Origin: Vreelandella olivaria | GTDB taxonomy: Bacteria; Pseudomonadota; Gammaproteobacteria; Pseudomonadales; Halomonadaceae | Assembly: GCA_004295565.1 (NCBI GenBank) | Contig: AP019416.1 | Location: 1,116,001-1,180,000 of the forward strand | Direction: 5' to 3' | DNA: 64,000 nucleotides | Shown: one piece after another, positions 39,669 through 49,269 of the stretch | Position numbering within the stretch: position 1 is the first letter of the stretch | How the letters are laid out: the number at the start of each line of letters is the position of its first letter | Notes under the pieces: generated by a model | Database searches by the model: none | Told to the model about the DNA's origin: nothing | The model's input: only the letters and a program-made list of their open reading frames with translations | Position numbers and translations under genes: made by a program

Positions 39669-39759
39669 AACGCGGCGGCAGTCGCCGAGGCTTCGGCACA
39701 TAGGCGTTAGCCTGGGCGCTGAATAACTTCTGAGCGATCTCTTCTGATAACTGTTCCAT
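39669..39759 (-). pseudogene. remnant of a second cytidine deaminase gene (internally deleted)
   Basis: Reading from ATG 39759, the sequence parallels the start of the intact cdd at 45028 (IAQKLFSAQANAYVP against IVEKLFSARANAYVP). It then jumps across most of the gene to a few bases of the zinc-motif region and the last codons (PPR, stop). The zinc-binding Cys/Glu and PCGDC motifs are gone, so it cannot be an active deaminase. With the deoD remnant beside it, it forms a decayed partial copy of the end of the deo operon, in the same orientation as the intact copy 5 kb away. Confidence 0.75.
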
Positions 39760-39786
39760 CATTTTCCTTTTGGCCACTTCTACGCC

Positions 39787-40175
39787 CTAAGCGCGGGCAG
39801 CGTCGTCGCGTAACACTATGTCTAGTGCAATTAGCATCATGTCGTCAAAAGTGGTTTGACGGTTAGCGCTTGCGAGCGAGTCGTCTTTCAGGATGTGATC
39901 TGACACTGTACAGGTGGCCATGGCGCGGGCGCCAAACCCGGCGGCGACGCCGTAAAGGCCAGCGGCTTCCGCGGTTGCTCTTGGAGTCGGTGTTGGCGCC
40001 CATGTCTATCGCCACATCGCGCACCATTCCGAAGGAGCCAAAACGAATCAACGGCTTAACACCGTAGTCGGTGATCTGCTCCTTGGTGTAGAGAGCGACC
40101 GACGGAATGCACATGCCGTGGCCCATCACGAAAATCTCGCGGCCTTTTTAGGTGCCGGTGTCGCCGAACTTATTA
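39787..40175 (-). pseudogene. remnant of a second purine nucleoside phosphorylase gene (internally deleted)
   Basis: The sequence follows the intact deoD (45041-45766) base for base with many substitutions. A large deletion joins a C-terminal part (39787-39970) to an N-proximal part (39975-40175), the latter matching codons around GREI.VMGHGM and [19 protein letters not shown]. The missing segment contains central residues, and the very start is lost at about 40180. Divergence from the intact copy is clear, so this is not a recent tandem duplication. Confidence 0.78.
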
Positions 40176-40332
40176 CCAAGGTTAAGAAACTGTCTCAACT
40201 AGGCTAAAGAACTGTCCTGTGGTGGCCAACTCCCGAACGTTAGTATGACTTTGCCTTTTTTATATTACTGGGCCAAAGCGCCGTCGGTGAAACTCATCTC
40301 CGGCTAACAACGTTAATCACGAGGAATACATC
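40176..40332. other. left boundary segment of the gltS-amidohydrolase-GTPase island
   Basis: About 155 bases between the deoD remnant and the symporter gene, with no homology to the deo copy. I see no inverted terminal repeats or integrase. GAGGAA before ATG 40333 serves as the ribosome site. Confidence 0.4.
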
Positions 40333-41736
40333 ATGGGTAGCACCTTCCATGGCGTCATCGCCTTTGCACTGCTCGCCGCCCTACTAGTTGTCGGTAGCTT
40401 GCTGCGCAGCCGCTTCTCCTGGCTACGTGTCAGTCTGATTCCCGGAAGTATCGTTGCGGGCGTCATCGGCTTCGTCGGGCTCTCTGCGGGGCTGATCCCC
40501 GGCTATGGGTCTTCTGACTTCACCGCGCTGGCCTTTCACTTCTTCACTCTGAGTTTCATGTCGCTGTGTCTGACCGGAAGTCCCAAACCGGCCAAGGATG
40601 AACAGCACCAGGGTATCGTCGCGGGCGGGCTGTGGCTGACGTTAATCTGGACCGCCAGTCTCGGCGCTCAGGCGGTGATTGGTTACGGTCTGATGGCGGG
40701 CTACGATCTGATCACCGGCAGCGATCTTAGTCCGCTGCTCGGCGCTATCGTCACTCATGGGTTCACCCAGGGCCCGGGGCAGGCGTTGACCTACGGTACG
40801 ATCTGGGAGAACGATTACGGCATCGCCAATGCCGCGCAGGTGGGCGTCATTTTCGCCTCTCTGGGTTTCGTGGCCGCCTTCGTCGTCGGCGTGCCGGCCG
40901 CGCGCTACTTTCTCAAGCGGGGCCTCAACGTCAACCATAACTCGACGCTGGACGACGATTTCGTTCGTGGCTTTCACACGCCCCAAACACAGCCCGCTGC
41001 TGGTAAGCAGGTATCGCACTCTGGCACAGTCGACTCGCTGGCCTGGCACATTGGCTTGCTGGGCGTGGCCTATGTTATCACCTACGTGTGGCTGAGCGTG
41101 ATGCAACCGCTGGTGGCGGGCAATCAGGTGCTGTCGGTGTTTTTCAGTTACAACCTGTTCTTCATTCACGGGCTGACGGTCTGCGTGTTGATGCGAATGG
41201 CTATTGACCGATTCGGATGGACCGACAAAGTCGACGACGACACGCTCAAGCGCATTACCGGCGGATCGGTGGACTTCATGGTCGTCGCCACCCTGATGAG
41301 CATCCAGATCGCCGTTCTCTCCGCGCTGCTGGTGCCTATCCTGCTCATCGCGGTCGCCGTTACGCTGGTTACTTTCTTGGGCGCGGTGTCGATCGGTCGA
41401 CTCAGCGGCCAGCTTGGCCCGGAGCGTGCTGTCACCGCTTTCGGCTGCTGCTGTGGCTCCACCGGCAGCGGCCTGCTGTTGCTACGCATGATGGATGCCG
41501 ACTTCAGCACTTCGGTTCCCAAGGAGCTGGCGTTCTTCAATATTGCGATTATCGTGGTCAACATTCCGACGCTGTTCTTCATCGCCCCGATTGCGCCATC
41601 CCTGGGCACCTGGAGCTACCTGGCGATCTTCGGTGGCTATATGGTTCTGATGTTGATCTGTATCCCGTTGCTGCTGAAATGGCAGCGTAGCAGGAGCCGC
41701 CAGACCTATTCCGTTCAGGAGCCAAAATCATCATGA
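40333..41736 (+). CDS. GltS-family sodium/glutamate-type symporter
   Basis: An intact 467-residue membrane protein with about eleven hydrophobic helices. The family signature region LLGAIVTHGFTQGPGQALTY, a GHG-containing re-entrant loop in GltS proteins, is seen near residues 137-156. A matching second loop (TAFGCCCGSTGSGLLLLRMM) is near 370-390. GltS carriers bring in glutamate-like anions with sodium. Its stop overlaps the start of the amidohydrolase gene by four bases (ATGA), so transport and hydrolysis are coupled. The true substrate may be an acylated or modified amino acid. Confidence 0.85.
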   Translation: MGSTFHGVIAFALLAALLVVGSLLRSRFSWLRVSLIPGSIVAGVIGFVGLSAGLIPGYGSSDFTALAFHFFTLSFMSLCLTGSPKPAKDEQHQGIVAGGLWLTLIWTASLGAQAVIGYGLMAGYDLITGSDLSPLLGAIVTHGFTQGPGQALTYGTIWENDYGIANAAQVGVIFASLGFVAAFVVGVPAARYFLKRGLNVNHNSTLDDDFVRGFHTPQTQPAAGKQVSHSGTVDSLAWHIGLLGVAYVITYVWLSVMQPLVAGNQVLSVFFSYNLFFIHGLTVCVLMRMAIDRFGWTDKVDDDTLKRITGGSVDFMVVATLMSIQIAVLSALLVPILLIAVAVTLVTFLGAVSIGRLSGQLGPERAVTAFGCCCGSTGSGLLLLRMMDADFSTSVPKELAFFNIAIIVVNIPTLFFIAPIAPSLGTWSYLAIFGGYMVLMLICIPLLLKWQRSRSRQTYSVQEPKSS

Positions 41737-43359
41737 GCCATCGTATTTTCTCCGCCCGGCGCATTTTGACTATGAACCCTTCGCAGCCGGAAGCGACCCA
41801 CATTGCGGTTCGCGATGGCCGGATTCTAGGCGTTGGCTCGCTGGAAACGCTGTCGGATCTGGGTGACTTCGAGCTCGACGAGCGCTTCGCCGACAAGATC
41901 ATTCTGCCCGGCTTCGTCGAAGGCCATAGCCACGCGCTGGAGGGCGTGCTTTGGGAGTATGCCTACGCCGGTTTCTTCCCACGCCAGGATCCCGAAGGCC
42001 ATACCTGGCCGGGGCTGACCGACATCGTCTCATTACAGCGCCATCTCGGCGCGCAGATTGATAGGCTGTTGCCGGATGCCCCGCTAATCGCCTGGGGCTT
42101 CGACCCCATCTATTTTCCTGAGCGTCGACTCGACCGCGACGATCTTGATGCCATAGACGCCGAGCGTCCGATTGTTGTCATTCACGCCAACCTGCATATG
42201 ATGACCGTGAACAGCGCGATGCTCCGGGCCGCCGGTCTTGAGTCGCAAGCTAATATCGAAGGCGTCTTGACATTCAACGACGGTCGGCCCAACGGCGAGC
42301 TGCGCGAAATGGCAGCGATGTTCGCGATATTCGACACCCTGAATTTGGATCTTTTGATCGTGGAAGCGAACAGACGACGTTAGAACGTTACGCGCGTATC
42401 GCTCAGCGCCACGGTGTGACCACGTTGACCGACCTGTACAATCCGCTCAGCGATGACGGCGTAGCGAGCATGCAGCGTACCTGCAACCGGGCTGACGTTC
42501 CGATGCGTCTGGCACCGGCCATGAGTGCTCTGACCTACACGCCGGAAGAGGGCATTGAGCGGCTTCTCAGCTGTCTCGACAAGCGCAGCGACAAGTTACA
42601 CTTTGGGCTGGTCAAGCTGATGACCGACGGTTCAATCCAGGGCTATACCGCTCGTCTGAAGTGGCCGGGCTATCACGATGGATCGCCCAACGGTATGTGG
42701 AACGCCGAACCGGAGCGTCTGACTGAGATCGTCCATCGCTATCATCAGGCCGGGCTGCAGTTGCATATCCATACCAACGGCGACGAGGCCATCGAGCTGA
42801 TTCTGGATGCCATCGAATCGGCGCTGGAACTATGGCCCCGCGCAGATCACCGCCACACCCTGCAGCACTGTCAGATCATCAGCCACGCCCAATTGAAACG
42901 CGCCGCGAGGCTGGGGTGTGTCTTAACATGTTCGCCAACCATATCTACTACTGGGGCGACATCCACCGCTCGCGCACGCTGGGTTTCGAACGCTGCCAGC
43001 GGCTCGAACCGTTGGCCTCGGCGGATCGGCTGGGCATCCCTATCGCGGCGCATTGCGATGCGCCGGTCACCCCGCTGGCACCACTGTTCACGGCGTGGTG
43101 TGCTGTCGCTCGCCAGACCGCCAGCGGTGAAGTGCTGGGGCCTTTCGAGGCGCTAAGCGTAGAACGTGCACTTCGCCTGATCACTCTGGACGCAGCCTAT
43201 ACCCTGAAGCTTGACGATCGCGTCGGCAGTCTGGAAATCGGCAAGTTTGCTGACATGACGGTGCTCGACGAGGATCCGTGTGATGTGCCGCTGGAGCGGC
43301 TGGCATCAGTTCGCGTTGCGGCGACGGTCGTGGGTGGCGACGTTTTCGCTAATGATTAA
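41733..43359 (+). CDS. YtcJ-like metal-dependent amidohydrolase (two frameshifts)
   Basis: Amidohydrolase superfamily member, Amidohydro_3 type, ~541 residues. The metal-binding HxH lies in LPGFVEGHSHALEG near residue 70. After a frame change near 42350 come GLVKLMTDGSIQGYTA and the metal ligand in LQLHIHTNGDEAIE, then HTLQHCQIIS. After another near 42918 comes the terminal Asp motif, IPIAAHCDAPVTPLAPL. The C-terminal composite beta domain includes GSLEIGKFADMTVLDEDP. It hydrolyses an amide, formamide or cyclic substrate in the cytoplasm. It is coupled to a symporter in front and a COG0523 GTPase behind. Confidence 0.87.
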
Positions 43360-44281
43360 TTGCACTTCCGAATCGGAATCGAACATAGAGTCAGCCGCCA
43401 TACCGGTGACACTGATTGCCGGTTATCTCGGCGCGGGCAAGACCACCTTGCTCAACGCCTATCTGCGAGGCGGTGTGACACCGGGCACGCTGGTACTGGT
43501 CAATGATTTTGGCACCATTAATGTCGATGCCGAGCTGATCGATTATGCCGGGGAACACCTGCTCAAGCTCAGCAGCGGCTGTCTATGCTGCTCGCTGAGC
43601 GACGAGTTGGGCATGCAGCTCTGGCGTATTGGACGCTGGCCGGAGCCGCCCGCGGCGTTGATCATCGAGACCAGCGGCGTGGCTCGCCCGAATCGGATTG
43701 CCGACATGATTCGTGTGGCACGCCGCTTCAGCCTGGATCGTATCGTTACTCTGGTCGACCTGACGAGCCTTGCGCAACGCCTGGATGACAGTCGCATTGG
43801 CGAACTGGTGGCAAACCAGATCGCTAGCGCCGATACACTTTCGCTCAATCGCGGCGAAAGTCTTGACATCGTCGAGAGGGAATCTCTTATGCGTCGGCTG
43901 CAGTTGCTCAATCCTACTGCGTCCGTCTCTTACGCAGGCTCCAGCACTAGCAGTCCAGCGGGCCCCGCGCCGGCGCGGCCGGTGACATTGCGCCGCGCCG
44001 ATGTTGAATACGACCCCGACTGGCAACGCTTTGCGATCAATCTTCCCGCTTCGCTGACACGCCACACACTGGAATCACTGCTTGCCGAGCACGTCGAGGG
44101 CTTGGCGCGGGCCAAGGGATTCATTCAGGCCGATGGTCGACACTATCTCTTTCAATGGAGCGGCGGACGCGCCGAATGGACGCCCACCGCGCCGCGTGTG
44201 GGTGCCAGCCAACTGGTAGGTATCGGCTTTGCCGGCGCCCCCTTCGAAGCCTTGATAACGGCACTGAAGGCACTTGTCTGA
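43352..44281 (+). CDS. COG0523 (CobW/P47K-type) GTPase, putative metallochaperone
   Basis: An intact 309-residue G3E GTPase. The Walker A motif is in TLIAGYLGAGKTTLLNA near residue 25. The metal-binding CxCC motif is in LSSGCLCCSLSDELG near residue 75. The C-terminal CobW_C domain ends in QLVGIGFAGAPFEALI. No long His-rich stretch is seen, which makes a pure zinc-storage role less likely. ATG 43352 overlaps the amidohydrolase stop, so the two are co-translated. Family knowledge links such GTPases to metal delivery to a partner enzyme; here the adjacent amidohydrolase is the obvious candidate client. Confidence 0.85.
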   Translation: MINCTSESESNIESAAIPVTLIAGYLGAGKTTLLNAYLRGGVTPGTLVLVNDFGTINVDAELIDYAGEHLLKLSSGCLCCSLSDELGMQLWRIGRWPEPPAALIIETSGVARPNRIADMIRVARRFSLDRIVTLVDLTSLAQRLDDSRIGELVANQIASADTLSLNRGESLDIVERESLMRRLQLLNPTASVSYAGSSTSSPAGPAPARPVTLRRADVEYDPDWQRFAINLPASLTRHTLESLLAEHVEGLARAKGFIQADGRHYLFQWSGGRAEWTPTAPRVGASQLVGIGFAGAPFEALITALKALV

Positions 44282-44608
44282 TTTATTGGTGGCAAACGTT
44301 TACAGTGGCCGTCATGAGTACGCGAAAGGCTCATTTGTTTCTGGAGTCGGTAACATATTCTGGTCGATTTTCAAGTCCAGCCAAGTACTAATCTCCTAAG
44401 TGACCTAGCCCTTAGGTTATGTAGGAGTCTGGCCTAGCAGTTGTAGGACAAGGTTTGGAGAGGTTCCCGACCTGCCCGACGAATCGCTTGAAAGCGTCGA
44501 GCAGATCCACTAACGGTGTATAGGAACGATTGACCTGAGTACCAGGGTCGTCACTACTAATACTACCTCTGATGACCTCCCGTTGAACCAGGCTACTGCA
44601 GCTGATAA
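44282..44608. other. right boundary of the island: intergenic segment with operator-like palindrome and inverted repeat
   Basis: No convincing gene. It contains GCAAACGTTTAC at 44292-44303, matching 11 of 12 bases of the LacI-type operators at 35.2 kb. It also holds an imperfect inverted repeat at 44393-44427 (CTCCTA..ACCTA / TTAGGT..TAGGAG), perhaps a terminator-like stem for the GTPase operon. A 66-codon open frame on the minus strand (44412-44612) is not recognisable; it could be a worn fragment of a mobile element, but I cannot show that. Confidence 0.4.
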
Positions 44609-45028
44609 TCAACGCGGCGGCAGTTGCTCAGGCCCAAAGCCGTCGGGCAGCAGGGCTTCCATGGTGTAGGTTTTCAGCAGTTCACCGCTGCCGGAGAGCA
44701 CCTTGATCTGCGTTTCTGGCGTGGCGAACTCGCGGATGCGCTGGCGGCAGTCGCCACAGGGCGTGCACAGGTGATCGCCCGGGCCCATGACGTAGACGGT
44801 CGCTAGCTGGCACTGTCCGGCGGTGATCATGGCGGAAATGGCCGAGGCTTCGGCACACAGGCCTTTGTAGTGGGCCACTTCTACGTTAGTGCCCGCAAAC
44901 TGCTGGCCATCCGGCGTCACCATGACTGATGCCACCGGGTGTGCTGAGTAGGGCACATAGGCGTTAGCCCGCGCACTGAATAGCTTCTCAACAATCTCTG
45001 CTGATACTTCATCCGTTTGCTGGCTCAT
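44609..45028 (-). CDS. cdd: cytidine deaminase
   Basis: An intact 139-residue homotetrameric-type deaminase converting cytidine and deoxycytidine to uridine forms. The zinc site is Cys58 with the proton-shuttle Glu60 (GLCAEASA) and Cys91/Cys94 (CTPCGDCRQRI). The substrate-binding FAGTNVEVAHY segment is near 45-55. ATG 45028 has AGGAAG before it. It is the last gene of the deo operon, 12 bp after deoD, feeding pyrimidine nucleosides into the pathway. Confidence 0.93.
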   Translation of the reverse strand: MSQQTDEVSAEIVEKLFSARANAYVPYSAHPVASVMVTPDGQQFAGTNVEVAHYKGLCAEASAISAMITAGQCQLATVYVMGPGDHLCTPCGDCRQRIREFATPETQIKVLSGSGELLKTYTMEALLPDGFGPEQLPPR

Positions 45029-45040
45029 CACAACTTCCTC

Positions 45041-45766
45041 TTAAGCGCGGGCTGCGTCGTCGCGTAACACGGTGTCCAAAGCAATCAACATCATGTCGTC
45101 AAAGGTCGTTTGACGGTCTTTTGCTTGAGAGTGAATCGCCTTTCAGGATGTGATCCGATACGGTGCAGATGGTCATGGCACGGGCGCCAAACTCGGCGGC
45201 GACGCCGTAAAGGCCAGCAGCTTCCATCTCGACGCCGACAATGCCGTAGCGCTTAAGCATTTCAGCCATTTCGGTTTGCGGGTTATAGAACAAGTCCGCT
45301 GAGAAGATATTGCCCACTTTGACCGGCACGTTCTTGGCCTTGGCGGCAGCCACCGCGTGCTGAGTCAGTTCAAAATCCGCAATGGCGGCGAAGTCGTGGT
45401 CGTTAAAGCGCATGCGGTTGACCTTGAGTCGGTGCTGGCGCCCATGCCGATGACCACATCACGCACATTGACGTCGTCGCGCACCGCGCCGCAGGAGCCC
45501 ACGCGAATCAGCGATTTAACGCCGTAGTCGGTGATCAGCTCTTTGGCGTAGATGGAGACCGACGGAATGCCCATGCCGTGGCCCATTACGGAAATCTCGC
45601 GGCCTTGATAGGTGCCGGTATAGCCGAACATATTGCGTACATCGTTGACCTGGCGAACATTCTCCAGGTAGGTGTCGGCAATGTACTTGGCGCGCAGCGG
45701 GTCGCCGGGCATCAGTACGGTATCGGCGAAATCACCGGGGGCAGCGTTAATATGTGGGGTAGCCAT
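45041..45766 (-). CDS. deoD: purine nucleoside phosphorylase DeoD (two frameshifts)
   Basis: Splits purine (deoxy)nucleosides with phosphate. The start [20 protein letters not shown] leads to the phosphate-binding [10 protein letters not shown] region and [19 protein letters not shown] frame change near 45425 joins [20 protein letters not shown]. The later [20 protein letters not shown] contains the ribose-binding Met-Glu. A second change near 45125 restores [18 protein letters not shown] and the stop at 45041, giving ~241 residues, the size of E. coli DeoD. A decayed copy lies at 39.8-40.2 kb. Confidence 0.92.
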
Positions 45767-45795
45767 CCAAAATCTCCTTTAAGCGGCGCTAGCCT

Positions 45796-47040
45796 TTAAG
45801 CAGCGTTAGGTAGAAAGCTTTTGCCATCGGCCATGGCCGGTAGCAGGAAAAAAGTCGGCCAGGGTTTGGCCAATATCGGCAAAGGTGCCGCGCTCGCCCA
45901 GCGGGCCGGGGTAAAACCGTGGCCGTGCACCAGAATGGGAATGTACTCGCGGGTGTGCTCGGTGCCGTGCCAGCTGGGGTCGCAGCCGTGGTCGGCGGTG
46001 AGGATCAGCAGATCGTCTTCGCTCAAAGAAGCCAGCAACTTCGGTAATTTGGCATCGAACTCTTCCAGTGCGGCGGCGTAGCCCGGCACGTCCCGGCGGT
46101 GGCCATAGACCGAGTCAAAATCGACAAAGTTGGTCATGATCATGGCGCGTTCGCCGACCTCGCGCTTAGCGGTACGCTCGATCTCTTTGAGTGTCGCGTC
46201 CATTAGCGCGTCGTGGCCGCTGGCTTTTACCTTGTGGGTAATGCCGCAGTGGGCGTAGATATCGGCAATTTTACCAATCGAGACCACTTCGCCACCGGCA
46301 TCGGCAAGCTTCTGCAGCACCGTAGGCGAGGGCGGCTCGACACTGTAGTCGCGACGGTTGCCGGTGCGGGCGAACGTTTTGCTATCTTCGCCGATAAACG
46401 GACGGGCGATGACGCGGCCAATGTTGTAAGGCTCCAGCAGTTCGCGGACGGTTTCGCACAGCTTATAAAGGCGTTCAAGGCCGAAATGCTCTTCGTGGGC
46501 GGCGATCTGAAACACCGAGTCCGCCGAGGTGTAAACGATGGGCTTACCGGTGGCTATATGCTCTTCACCCAGGCGGGCGATGATCTCGGTGCCTGACGCA
46601 TGGCAGTTGCCAATCACCCCAGTGAGGTCGGCTTCTTGCACGATGGCATCGAGCAGCTCAAGGGGGAAACTGTCGGTTTTATCCAGAAAGTAGCCCCACT
46701 CAAAGCGTACCGGCACGCCGGCAATTTCCCAGTGACCGGAGGGGGTATCTTTGCCGCTGGAAATCTCTTTGCCGTGGGCGTAAGCACCTTCCAGACTTTC
46801 CGGCAGCGTCACGCCTTCGGCAACGCTGCCGGTGGCATCGCGGTGGGCGTGAAACAGCCCCAGCTTGGCCATGTTGGGCAGCTTGAGTGGGCCTGAACGG
46901 TGGGCGGTATCCGCCTCGCCGCGAGCGCAAGCGGCAGCGATATGACCCAGGGTGTCGGAGCCTTCATCACCGAAGGTCGCGGCATCCGGGGCGGCGCCAA
47001 TGCCAAAGGAGTCAAGTACCAGTACAATCGCGCGGCTCAT
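45796..47040 (-). CDS. deoB: phosphopentomutase DeoB (compensating frameshifts near C-terminus)
   Basis: Interconverts (deoxy)ribose 1- and 5-phosphates. The alkaline-phosphatase-like metal site is visible: [16 protein letters not shown] at the start and [20 protein letters not shown] late. The segment just after GHGFTPA reads out of frame for ~20 residues, until [17 protein letters not shown] resumes correctly. The hidden frame gives [19 protein letters not shown], the normal DeoB sequence. So two indels (near 45910 and 45850, the latter in a run of T) cancel. 414 residues. It overlaps deoA by four bases. Confidence 0.93.
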   Translation of the reverse strand: MSRAIVLVLDSFGIGAAPDAATFGDEGSDTLGHIAAACARGEADTAHRSGPLKLPNMAKLGLFHAHRDATGSVAEGVTLPESLEGAYAHGKEISSGKDTPSGHWEIAGVPVRFEWGYFLDKTDSFPLELLDAIVQEADLTGVIGNCHASGTEIIARLGEEHIATGKPIVYTSADSVFQIAAHEEHFGLERLYKLCETVRELLEPYNIGRVIARPFIGEDSKTFARTGNRRDYSVEPPSPTVLQKLADAGGEVVSIGKIADIYAHCGITHKVKASGHDALMDATLKEIERTAKREVGERAMIMTNFVDFDSVYGHRRDVPGYAAALEEFDAKLPKLLASLSEDDLLILTADHGCDPSWHGTEHTREYIPILVHGHGFTPARWASAAPLPILAKPWPTFFLLPAMADGKSFLPNAA

Positions 47041-48392
47041 AAGGCTTCTCCACGGAAAGTGTCTTGTAGCAGGGTGTCGGCGCTGGCGGTACCTTCGCCA
47101 ATGGTAAATGCGGCGCGGAGCTGCTCAGCGGCGCGCTCGGCGGCGGCTTCACTGCGGGCATGCACCATGGCGATGGGGCGCTGGCTGTCTACGCGTTCGC
47201 CGATTTCAACGATGTCGGTAAAGCCGACGCTATGATCGACGCTAGCGTCATTACGCAGGCGGCCACCGCCCAGCTCGACCACGCTCATACCTACGGCACG
47301 GGTATCAATACGTTGCACAATACCTGCTTGCTCGGCATATACGGGTTTGATGACGTCGGCTTTAGCAAGGTAGTGCTCTGAGCGCTCCATAAAGTCGCTG
47401 GGGCCGCCGAGTTCACGCACCATGCGGGCAAAGACTTCAGCGGCGGCGCCAGAGGTGAGTGCCTTCTCAAGTTTAGCCAGCGCTTCTTCCCGAGAGCCTG
47501 CCAGCTTGCCAGCGATCAGCATTTCCACTGCCAGCTCGCGGGTGACTTGCATCACGCGGCTGTTGGGGCGGTCACCGCGCAGTAGTGCCAACGTTTCGAC
47601 GATTTCAACGGCGTTACCGGCGCAGGGGGCTAGCGGCTGGCTCATATCGGTGAGCAGGGCGGTGGTGGGCGTTCCCGCTTGGGTGGCGACATTGGCGATG
47701 CTTTTGGCCAGTTCGCGGGATTTTTCCGGGGTGGGCATAAAAGCGCCGCTGCCCACTTTAACGTCCATGACCAGCGCGTCCAGACCAGAAGCGAGTTTCT
47801 TACCCAGGATCGACGCGGTAATCAGCGGGATGGATTCCACGGTGGCGGTCACGTCACGCACGCCGTAAATACGTTTATCGGCAGGTGCCAAGTCGCCGGT
47901 CTGACCGATAATCGCTACACCGGTGGATTTCACCACCTCGCGGAAACGCTCTGGCGCGGGATAAGGGTCGTAACCGGGGATTGATTCAAGCTTATCCAGC
48001 GTGCCGCCGGTGTGGCCCAGGCCACGCCCGGAGATCATCGGTACAAAGGCGCCGCAGGCAGCCACCCAGGGGCCGAGCACCAGCGAGACTAAATCGCCCA
48101 CGCCGCCGGTGGAGTGCTTATCGACAATTGGGCCAGGCAGGTTCAAATCGCTCCACTGCATCACATGGCCGGAGTCGCGGGTAGCGGTGGTCAGGGCTAC
48201 GACTTCTTCACGGCTCATGCCGTTGAGGAACACTGCCATGGTGAAGGCGCCAATCTGGGCGTCGCTGATACGGTCATCGGCAATGCCCTGGACAAAGGCT
48301 TTGATCTCTTCCGCGGGCAGCGGCTGGTTATCACGTTTTAGGCGAATCAGCTCCTGGGGGAGCAGGGTGTGTTGAGTGGCGTTGGCAGACAT
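47037..48392 (-). CDS. deoA: thymidine phosphorylase DeoA
   Basis: An intact 451-residue enzyme splitting thymidine to thymine and deoxyribose 1-phosphate. The phosphate-binding signature [18 protein letters not shown] is near residue 87. The pyrimidine-binding [20 protein letters not shown] and the [19 protein letters not shown] segments are present. The C-terminal PYNP domain ends in [17 protein letters not shown]. The start abuts the deoC stop (TAATG-like one-base overlap). One of the few deo genes without an indel. Confidence 0.95.
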   Translation of the reverse strand: MSANATQHTLLPQELIRLKRDNQPLPAEEIKAFVQGIADDRISDAQIGAFTMAVFLNGMSREEVVALTTATRDSGHVMQWSDLNLPGPIVDKHSTGGVGDLVSLVLGPWVAACGAFVPMISGRGLGHTGGTLDKLESIPGYDPYPAPERFREVVKSTGVAIIGQTGDLAPADKRIYGVRDVTATVESIPLITASILGKKLASGLDALVMDVKVGSGAFMPTPEKSRELAKSIANVATQAGTPTTALLTDMSQPLAPCAGNAVEIVETLALLRGDRPNSRVMQVTRELAVEMLIAGKLAGSREEALAKLEKALTSGAAAEVFARMVRELGGPSDFMERSEHYLAKADVIKPVYAEQAGIVQRIDTRAVGMSVVELGGGRLRNDASVDHSVGFTDIVEIGERVDSQRPIAMVHARSEAAAERAAEQLRAAFTIGEGTASADTLLQDTFRGEAL

Positions 48393-49185
48393 TAGTAACC
48401 TCCCTCTGTAGTGGCCGCGTTGGTGTTGCCGGTCAACGTCGCCAGCAGATTGCCCAGCAGGCTTGAGGCACCAAAGCGGAAGTGCGCGGGTGTCGCCCAG
48501 CCTGGGCCCATGATGTTGTTGGCAAGCGCCAGATATTCTGCTGCGTCTTCGGCGGTTTTGACGCCACCCGCCGCTTTGAAGCCGACGTCCTGGCCACTGG
48601 CTTTAATCGCCTTGAGCATGATTTCGGCGGCTTCAAGGGTGGCGTTAATGGCCACTTTGCCAGTGGACGTTTTAATAAAATCAGCGCCGCCCTCAATGGC
48701 GAGTTCGCTGGCGCGTTTAATCAGCGCAGGCTCTTTAAGCTCACCGGACTCAATGATCACTTTGAGCAGTGCTTGGCCAGCGCAGGCGGCTTTGCACATT
48801 TCTACCAGCTCAAGGCCGGTCTCTTCGTCGCCTGCCATCAGCGCGCGGTAGGGAAATACCACATCAACTTCATGGGCGCCGGAGGCAACCGCATCGCGGG
48901 TTTCACGGGCGGCGGCCATAATGTCGTCGTCGCCATTAGGGAATTGGTGACCGTGGCGATCTTTACCTGCTCATTTAGCTTGTGAGCAGTCAGGGCACGT
49001 TGTGCGGTAACAATAAACTGTGGGTACACGCAGACCGCGGCAGGGGTACCAAAGGGCGTTTTTACCTGCTGACAAAGCGCTTCAATGGTGCTGTCTGTGT
49101 CGCTGTCATTCAGGCTCGTTAGATCCATGAGGGTGAGTGCTTGGCGGGCGGCTTGGACGATATGGGGAGAGGCGGTCGCAGTCAT
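48392..49185 (-). CDS. deoC: deoxyribose-phosphate aldolase DeoC (one frameshift)
   Basis: Cleaves deoxyribose 5-phosphate to acetaldehyde and glyceraldehyde 3-phosphate. The start reads [21 protein letters not shown] one-base change near 48945 separates VKIATVTN from [20 protein letters not shown]. The Schiff-base Lys is in [12 protein letters not shown] and the second active-site Lys in [16 protein letters not shown]. The final residue is Tyr, the conserved mobile C-terminal Tyr of the E. coli type. About 264 residues in total. Confidence 0.93.
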
Positions 49186-49214
49186 GGAATTCTCACAAAT
49201 CAGTAAAGATAAAA

Positions 49215-49245
49215 ACGGGCACTGCGGATAAAACCGCAGCGCCCG
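49215..49245 (-). terminator. terminator between nupC and deoC
   Basis: A 12-pair stem with one mismatch (49215-49226 with 49234-49245), then, on the minus strand, a run of five T (just below 49215). It lies inside the deo transcription unit, so it may reduce readthrough from tsx-nupC into deoCABD-cdd. Confidence 0.65.
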
Positions 49246-49269
49246 TCACCTTCAGCAAATCTCGCTGCG

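Noticed and set aside
40642-41609. Long minus-strand open frames across the GltS-like gene
   Set aside because: Shadows of a GC-rich membrane protein gene; the plus strand carries the family signatures.
44412-44612. A 66-codon minus-strand frame at the island edge as a transposase remnant
   Set aside because: No catalytic motif or terminal repeats can be shown, so it is only mentioned as unexplained sequence.
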